From the NCBI GenBank assembly GCA_016719575.1, contig JADJYV010000004.1, positions 1 through 64,000 of the forward strand: DNA of 64,000 nt. Direction: 5' to 3'. The notes beneath the pieces were generated by a model, which was given only the letters and a program-made list of their open reading frames with translations, did not search any database and was not told the origin of the DNA. This document shows, piece after piece, positions 59,581 through 64,000 of this stretch. Position numbers and translations under genes: made by a program. This stretch comes from Pseudobdellovibrionaceae bacterium (GTDB lineage Bacteria; Bdellovibrionota; Bdellovibrionia; Bdellovibrionales; Bdellovibrionaceae). The first letter of the stretch is position 1, and every line of letters begins with the position of its first letter.

Positions 59581-60360
59581 TTACTCAGGAAATCCTATCA
59601 ACAGACCGCTTGTCGCCACGATAGAAACAAACTTTTCCGGTGGCGGCGCATAGGGTGCGGCCTTATCAATTGTCTCCAGAGCCAATTCATCATAACTGCT
59701 ATTTCCACTAGATAAAACTATTTCACGAGCGAGGACCTGACCTTTTTCGTCAATTTTTAAACGAACCTGCGTTCGAAGCGATTTTTTGGCTAGCCATTGG
59801 GGTAAAAACCAGTGCTGCTTAATTTGCTGGTCCAGACTTGCCAAATAATTGTCATGCTGAAGTCTATTTAATCCCGTAAGCTCTGCGCCAGGCGATAAGA
59901 CGTTGCCTTTGATTTTTATTCCCGTGGCCTTTGATGCCCCCTGTCCGGCGACATTTTTTTTATCTTTTTCAAGCTCTTCTTTTATCTTTTCAACAGCTGA
60001 CATAGCTTTGAGTTTTTCGAGAGCCTCTTTTTGTTTATTTTTTTCTCGATTTAGGCTCATTGTCTCGGGCTCTTTTTGCGGTGTTTTTGCTTTTGCTTCT
60101 GTTTTTACAGGCTCTGCGGGTCTGGGATTTGCGGGTGCCTCTTCTTGTTTAGGAGGCAGTGGCTGCGCAGGGTCAATTTTATCTGGAAGCCCTACAATAT
60201 CTACGCGGACAGCAGATTGGTAAATCAAGACGTCCGATGAAGCAAAAAAGAGAGCGCGAACTGTAAACGCCAAAAATATGGCAAGGTGAAGACCAACAGA
60301 AACCTTCAGGCCGGTGGAGAGATCTGCATCTGGATTATAGGGCGTTTTCGGAGTGCTCAC
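59581..60360 (-). CDS. tolA: TolA/TonB-like energy transducer
   Basis: 259 residues starting with GTG 60360. One membrane helix (VGLHLAIFLAFTVRALFFAS) is followed by a proline-rich stretch, a lysine/glutamate-rich helix (REKNKQKEALEKLKAMSAVE), and a C-terminal TonB/TolA-type domain (WLAKKSLRTQVRLKIDEKGQ, SSGNSSYDELALETIDKAAP). The central helix is shorter than in E. coli TolA. It connects TolQR to TolB/Pal. It overlaps tolR by 4 bases. Confidence 0.88.
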   Translation of the reverse strand: MSTPKTPYNPDADLSTGLKVSVGLHLAIFLAFTVRALFFASSDVLIYQSAVRVDIVGLPDKIDPAQPLPPKQEEAPANPRPAEPVKTEAKAKTPQKEPETMSLNREKNKQKEALEKLKAMSAVEKIKEELEKDKKNVAGQGASKATGIKIKGNVLSPGAELTGLNRLQHDNYLASLDQQIKQHWFLPQWLAKKSLRTQVRLKIDEKGQVLAREIVLSSGNSSYDELALETIDKAAPYAPPPEKFVSIVATSGLLIGFPE

Positions 60361-60779
60361 TTGTCTTTCGGTATGGTGATCAAACCAATATTGAATACCC
60401 CTGCCGCGCGAATTTCGCCCATGGCTTCGGCCACAAAACCATAGTCGACTTTTTTGTCGGCCTGAATATACACCTGTTTGTTTTTTCGATTTTGAAAAAT
60501 TGCTTTCAATTTTGATCTTAGATCTTCCATTGAAATATTTTGCTTACCTGCGGACATCTTTTGATTTGAGTCTATTATTAACACGAAGGGTTCATCGTTT
60601 AATTCAACCCCGGAAGAGGAAGTTTTGGGTAGATCAACTTCAATTCCTTGCTGCATGAGGGGAGTGGTTACCATGAACATAATGAGAAGAACTAGCATCA
60701 CGTCTACTAGCGGAGTTACATTGATTTCGCTGAGGGCGACTCGACTTTTAGAGCCACCGGAAGCGCCACTCATTCCCAT
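60357..60779 (-). CDS. tolR: Tol-Pal system protein TolR (ExbD family)
   Basis: 140 residues. The N-terminal LSEINVTPLVDVMLVLLIMF carries the membrane helix and the ion-binding Asp of the TolR/ExbD family. The periplasmic domain has YIQADKKVDYGFVAEAMGEI and ends IGLITIPKDK. It forms the TolQR proton channel with TolQ. It is 1 bp from tolQ and overlaps tolA. Confidence 0.95.
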   Translation of the reverse strand: MGMSGASGGSKSRVALSEINVTPLVDVMLVLLIMFMVTTPLMQQGIEVDLPKTSSSGVELNDEPFVLIIDSNQKMSAGKQNISMEDLRSKLKAIFQNRKNKQVYIQADKKVDYGFVAEAMGEIRAAGVFNIGLITIPKDK

Positions 60780-60780
60780 A

Positions 60781-61524
60781 TTAATTTCCCTTAAAGAAGT
60801 TTCTTTTTACAATATTAAGGAAGTCAGCGCTAAAATTGTTCATTTCAATTTCTTCGCGGCGGACACGAGCGACAAAGTTATTGTACAGCACGACGGCCGG
60901 TATCGCGGCAGCAAGTCCAATGGCTGTCGCAATGAGAGCTTCAGAAATACCTGGAGCAACGACTGCTAGGCTGGCATTTCCGGTAGCGCCAATTTTATGA
61001 AAGGATCCCATAATACCCCAAACGGTTCCAAACAGACCAATAAAGGGGCCAGTGCTTCCCGTGGTTGCAAGAACTGTCAATCGTGACTCTAGCTTAGCAA
61101 TTTCATTTTCGGTTGCTTTTCGTAGAGCCCGCTCTAGGTTATCTAAACCAGACAGCTGAGGCTTGTTGTCGGCATCTCCTTTGCTCATCAGGGGAGAGTC
61201 AGCCATCTTTTTCATTTCGAGATAGGCCGTTTTAAAAATTCGCGCCATGCTGCTATCTGGATAGTCGTCGATGTCGTTGTACAACGTATCCAGAGAGCCA
61301 ACTTTCCAAAATTTATTTACGAATTGTTCGTTCGCAGAGCCAATCACTTTTAGTTGGCGAAATTTTGTATAGGCAATTCCCCAGCAAAAAATCGAGAGTC
61401 CTACCAATATGAGCAAAGTCAATTGGACGACAGGGCTTGCCTGTGTGAGCGCATCGATTGCGTTGGTATTTATTGAGACTTGTGTGTTTGGCGCGGCATT
61501 AGCCACATTTATAAATAAATTCAT
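60781..61524 (-). CDS. tolQ: Tol-Pal system protein TolQ (MotA/TolQ/ExbB family)
   Basis: 247 residues with three membrane helices: VVQLTLLILVGLSIFCWGIA, then the pair in ATTGSTGPFIGLFGTVWGIM and GISEALIATAIGLAAAIPAV. The latter segments are the family signature lining the ion path. It is the first gene of the tolQRAB unit on the minus strand. The start is ATG 61524. Confidence 0.95.
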   Translation of the reverse strand: MNLFINVANAAPNTQVSINTNAIDALTQASPVVQLTLLILVGLSIFCWGIAYTKFRQLKVIGSANEQFVNKFWKVGSLDTLYNDIDDYPDSSMARIFKTAYLEMKKMADSPLMSKGDADNKPQLSGLDNLERALRKATENEIAKLESRLTVLATTGSTGPFIGLFGTVWGIMGSFHKIGATGNASLAVVAPGISEALIATAIGLAAAIPAVVLYNNFVARVRREEIEMNNFSADFLNIVKRNFFKGN

Positions 61525-61576
61525 AGCCCATCTAGGCTAAAACCAAAATGAGCTCACCGCAACCTCTAGAGCAAGA

Positions 61577-62302
61577 CTATGGTCTAGTCCAAGCTAAAAA
61601 ATCGCTAAGATTTTCGATCAACTGACCATCCGCCTTCAGACGTGAAGCATCATCATATTCGGATTTATTGCTGATTGGTCCCAGAATTACTTTTTTATTG
61701 CGCCGGTGAACTTCTTTAAGAATCTCCTCATTGAAGGCGGATCGTCCCAAAATTTTAAGTGGGGCAATAAAAACATCTCCTTTAAACGGAGCGGCTGGCA
61801 AAATCCACATCGAATCATAGGTTAAAAAGCGCATCAGGTCCGCTTGACTGCAACCATAAAGCCAAAAGGGCTCAAGATTTTTAACGCTCGACATGACCAC
61901 ATTGTAATTAGATTGAATTAGAAAAAGTTTTTCTTTTGAGAAATCTTTTAGTGATTTGACAAGCGAATTATGAACATTTTCGACATTACCTAAAATATTT
62001 AAAACAAATCGCTGCTTTGGATACTTTGCAATGACGTCTTTTAGTTCCGTATTCGCGAATAGAAGTTTTGCGTCGATAGTGGTTTCGATATCCAGCCAGA
62101 GCGCAAGACTTGGTTCTGCTTTGAGAGCCGCTTCAATATCATTCAAGTTTTTTGCTTTTAAAATGACGAGAGGCTTTTCTGTTACTGAAAAGAAGGGATG
62201 CTGAAACTCTGGGTAGTGTTGGCCAAGTCCCCAAAGCCGAGTGATGGTTAAAAGGATAAATAATAAAAGAACAGCGCCGGCACTGATAAAAATGACCTTC
62301 AT
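61577..62302 (-). CDS. GDPD-like membrane-anchored protein, active site not evident
   Basis: About 241 residues from ATG 62302 (a GTG 18 bases upstream is possible). One membrane helix (VIFISAGAVLLLFILLTITR) precedes a domain with the strand order of glycerophosphodiester phosphodiesterases: LWLDIETTIDAKLLFANTEL, RFVLNILGN, KEVHRRNKKVILGPI and DGQLIENLSDFLAW. The usual HRG and ENT metal-binding motifs at the N-terminus are absent (it reads ILKAKNLNDIEAAL). It may therefore be a non-catalytic relative. It lies upstream of tolQ on the same strand. Confidence 0.5.
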   Translation of the reverse strand: MKVIFISAGAVLLLFILLTITRLWGLGQHYPEFQHPFFSVTEKPLVILKAKNLNDIEAALKAEPSLALWLDIETTIDAKLLFANTELKDVIAKYPKQRFVLNILGNVENVHNSLVKSLKDFSKEKLFLIQSNYNVVMSSVKNLEPFWLYGCSQADLMRFLTYDSMWILPAAPFKGDVFIAPLKILGRSAFNEEILKEVHRRNKKVILGPISNKSEYDDASRLKADGQLIENLSDFLAWTRP

Positions 62303-62450
62303 AGGCCTAATTTCTATCACAACGCCGCTGAATAGGCACTTGCTTAAAATAGGCCAATATTCAGCTCAAATTATACAAAAAAACAAACATACACTTGGCC
62401 TACGTATTAGTACAAGTCCATGTAATTACGCACAAATATACAAATATTCA

Positions 62451-62475
62451 ATATACGTCAAAAAATGACGTATAT
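62451..62475. promoter_or_regulatory. Operator palindrome of the Rrf2-sufB operon
   Basis: ATATACGTCA, AAAAA, TGACGTATAT: a perfect 10-bp inverted repeat with 5-base spacer, 25 bp overall, centred 84 bases upstream of the regulator ATG. The 10-5-10 layout equals that of IscR type 1 sites, with arms beginning ATA and ending TAT. It is probably the autoregulatory site of the gene that follows. Confidence 0.7.
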
Positions 62476-62546
62476 AGTTCTTGTATTTTAATTGGCTTTC
62501 AATTAGTTTGCAAATCGATTTCACCTTGTGGTGTGGGGAAGGTTCG

Positions 62547-63014
62547 ATGAACAAGTTTAATAGAAAACTCGAATATGCTTTGATGGCTCTTAAGTATATG
62601 GGCCAGAAAATTCCGGGCGAGCTGACATCTGCCAAAGAGGTTTCTGACAGTTTTAACACTCCATTCGATGCCACTGCCAGGGTTATGCAGGTCATGGCAC
62701 AAAAAGGTCTTTTACGTGTTGAGCATGGGGCTTTTGGTGGCTATCAGATCACTAAGGATCTTAGTAAAGTGTCGATGCGAAATTTACTAGAAATTATCGA
62801 AGGTCGCACGGCGATGGTAAAGTGTTTAGAAAAAGAAAGCCCCTGCGAAATGCACGGCACTTGTAACATTCTTTCGCCAGTTCAAGTTTTACAACATCGT
62901 CTTAACGAATTTTATAACAACATCACGTTAAAAGATTTATTGCTGGATCCTCCTGGGCACTCCTCAAAAGAGAACAAGTGGAAAGCGTCAAGTGTGGAGG
63001 CTCTCAATGGATAA
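62547..63014 (+). CDS. Rrf2-family iron-sulfur cluster regulator (IscR/SufR-like)
   Basis: 155 residues from ATG 62547, with GGGGAAGG upstream; the open frame extends further but without a ribosome site. The N-terminal winged HTH covers residues 1-70 (KEVSDSFNTPFDATARVMQV, GAFGGYQITKDLS). Cys93, Cys100 and Cys106 in KCLEKESPCEMHGTCN give C-x6-C-x5-C, matching the cluster ligands of IscR within one residue. It should sense Fe-S status and control the suf operon. It overlaps sufB by 8 bases. Confidence 0.9.
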   Translation: MNKFNRKLEYALMALKYMGQKIPGELTSAKEVSDSFNTPFDATARVMQVMAQKGLLRVEHGAFGGYQITKDLSKVSMRNLLEIIEGRTAMVKCLEKESPCEMHGTCNILSPVQVLQHRLNEFYNNITLKDLLLDPPGHSSKENKWKASSVEALNG

Positions 63015-64000
63015 TTCAACAAAGGCTGCGGGCGAAGGCCTTCCCGATACTGAATACAAGTGGGGCTTTACCACCGATATTGAGACCGACACTGTTGGCA
63101 AAGGCTTAAACGAAGACGTGATTCGACTTATTTCGAAAAAGAAGAGTGAACCAGAGTGGCTGCTTGAGTACCGGTTAAAGGCATTTAAGTATTGGCAAAG
63201 TCTTACAGAACCAACTTGGGGCCACGTCCACTATCCAAAAATTGATTTTCAAGATATTTGCTATTATTCAGCGCCTAAAAAAAACGTCGAAGGCCCTAAA
63301 TCGATGGATGATTTAGATCCAGAATTGGTAAAAACTTTTGAAAAGCTGGGTATTCCGCTCACAGAACAAAAGCGGATATCTGGAATTGCTGTTGACGTGG
63401 TTTTTGATTCTGTTTCAATTGGGACAACACATAACGAAGCCCTAGAAGAGGCGGGCGTTATATTTTGTTCCATTTCTGAAGCAGTTCAAAAACATCCCGA
63501 CTTAGTAAAGAAGTATTTCGGCTCAGTAGTTCCGTATTCGGATAATTTTTATGCTGCTTTAAATGCAGCGGTTTTTACTGATGGTTCCTTTTGTTATATT
63601 CCGAAGGGAGTTCGCTGTCCGATGGATCTTTCGACTTATTTTCGCATCAATGCCAAAGATACAGGACAGTTTGAAAGAACCCTACTTGTGGCCGATGAGG
63701 GCTCCTTCGTGAACTATTTAGAGGGCTGCACGGCCCCTCAGCGTGATGAAAATCAACTGCACGCGGCTGTCGTTGAGTTGGTAGCCCTTGAGAAGGCCGA
63801 GATTAAATATTCGACGGTACAAAACTGGTATACAGGAGACAAAAATGGTGTTGGCGGAATCTATAACTTCGTAACGAAAAGAGGAAAGGCCGCCGGAAAG
63901 CACGCAAAAATTTCGTGGACTCAAGTGGAGTCCGGTTCGGCAATTACTTGGAAATACCCCTCTGTCATTCTGCAAGGAGATTATTCAGAGGGAGCCTTCT
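63007..64000 (+). CDS. sufB: Fe-S cluster assembly protein SufB (3' end outside the window)
   Basis: ATG 63007 opens a frame that continues to the window end, showing 331 of about 480 residues. SufB marks are the N-terminal EPEWLLEYRLKAFKYWQSL, VFTDGSFCYIPKGVRCPMDL, YFRINAKDTGQFERTLLVAD, and YLEGCTAPQRDENQLHAAVV with the conserved cysteine. SufB is the scaffold of the SufBCD complex that assembles Fe-S clusters. The 8-base overlap with the Rrf2 gene ties regulator and scaffold together. The rest of the suf operon lies beyond the window. Confidence 0.96.
   Translation, partial: MDNSTKAAGEGLPDTEYKWGFTTDIETDTVGKGLNEDVIRLISKKKSEPEWLLEYRLKAFKYWQSLTEPTWGHVHYPKIDFQDICYYSAPKKNVEGPKSMDDLDPELVKTFEKLGIPLTEQKRISGIAVDVVFDSVSIGTTHNEALEEAGVIFCSISEAVQKHPDLVKKYFGSVVPYSDNFYAALNAAVFTDGSFCYIPKGVRCPMDLSTYFRINAKDTGQFERTLLVADEGSFVNYLEGCTAPQRDENQLHAAVVELVALEKAEIKYSTVQNWYTGDKNGVGGIYNFVTKRGKAAGKHAKISWTQVESGSAITWKYPSVILQGDYSEGAF

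Overview
The window looks like chromosomal DNA of a predatory or predator-related member of the Bdellovibrionota (Bdellovibrio-like). This rests on a Gram-negative gene set of moderate GC, many short secreted proteins and lipoproteins without obvious relatives, a Tad/Flp pilus locus whose CpaE-like and CpaF/TadA ATPases are fused in one protein, motAB, and a complete tolQRAB block. The lineage is inferred from gene content and protein style; no 16S rRNA gene is present.

Layout. (1) 1-3.2 kb is a decaying left end: two heavily frameshifted TPR-type genes, an ISL3-family insertion sequence (1519-2819) with two single-base deletions in its transposase, and a gene fragment cut off by the right IS end. 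(2) 3.3-6.0 kb holds three tRNA genes (Asn, Arg, Ser) and an AT-rich cargo next to tRNA-Ser: a stand-alone RelA/SpoT-type synthetase behind a 26-bp direct repeat, and a GNAT acetyltransferase. (3) 6.0-16.9 kb is accessory: an S66 peptidase, an HTH regulator divergent from a cysteine-rich secreted protein, a secreted HELLH protein, a LysR regulator divergent from a Dabb/HAD pair, a DEAD-box helicase, a trypsin-like protease and small exported proteins. (4) 17.1-19.1 kb is groES-groEL with its own promoter and terminator. (5) 19.1-25.1 kb holds outer-membrane-type proteins, a single-domain response regulator, small secreted proteins and an orphan YD/Rhs-repeat protein.

(6) 25.1-32.5 kb is a minus-strand Tad locus (flp, pilin-like genes, tadE-like, cpaB, secretin, CpaE-CpaF fusion, tadB), with a sigma-28-like promoter just upstream of flp. 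(7) 32.8-35.7 kb is hpt, a TPR protein, a bamD-like gene carrying an in-frame TGA, and a TPR/SH3 membrane protein. (8) 35.7-42.1 kb is a translationally coupled plus-strand operon: class III aminotransferase, M20 peptidase, astA, astD, mltG. It resembles an arginine succinyltransferase route without astB or astE. (9) 42.1-52.4 kb is housekeeping: nitroreductase, dusB, typA, an ABC-2 exporter, a GT51 glycosyltransferase, an epimerase, a PAP2 phosphatase and motAB. (10) 52.6-57.2 kb is a block of lineage-specific secreted proteins. (11) 57.2-62.3 kb is a secreted cyclophilin, tolB-tolA-tolR-tolQ and a GDPD-like protein. (12) 62.45-64 kb starts a suf operon: an Rrf2/IscR-type regulator with three cysteines behind a perfect 10-5-10 palindrome, overlapping sufB, which runs off the window.

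The points most worth a second look are the in-frame stop in the bamD-like gene, the sigma-28-like flp promoter with a leaderless second pilin, the tRNA-linked RelA/SpoT gene with its repeats, the rrf2-sufB palindrome, and the astB/astE-less AST-like operon.
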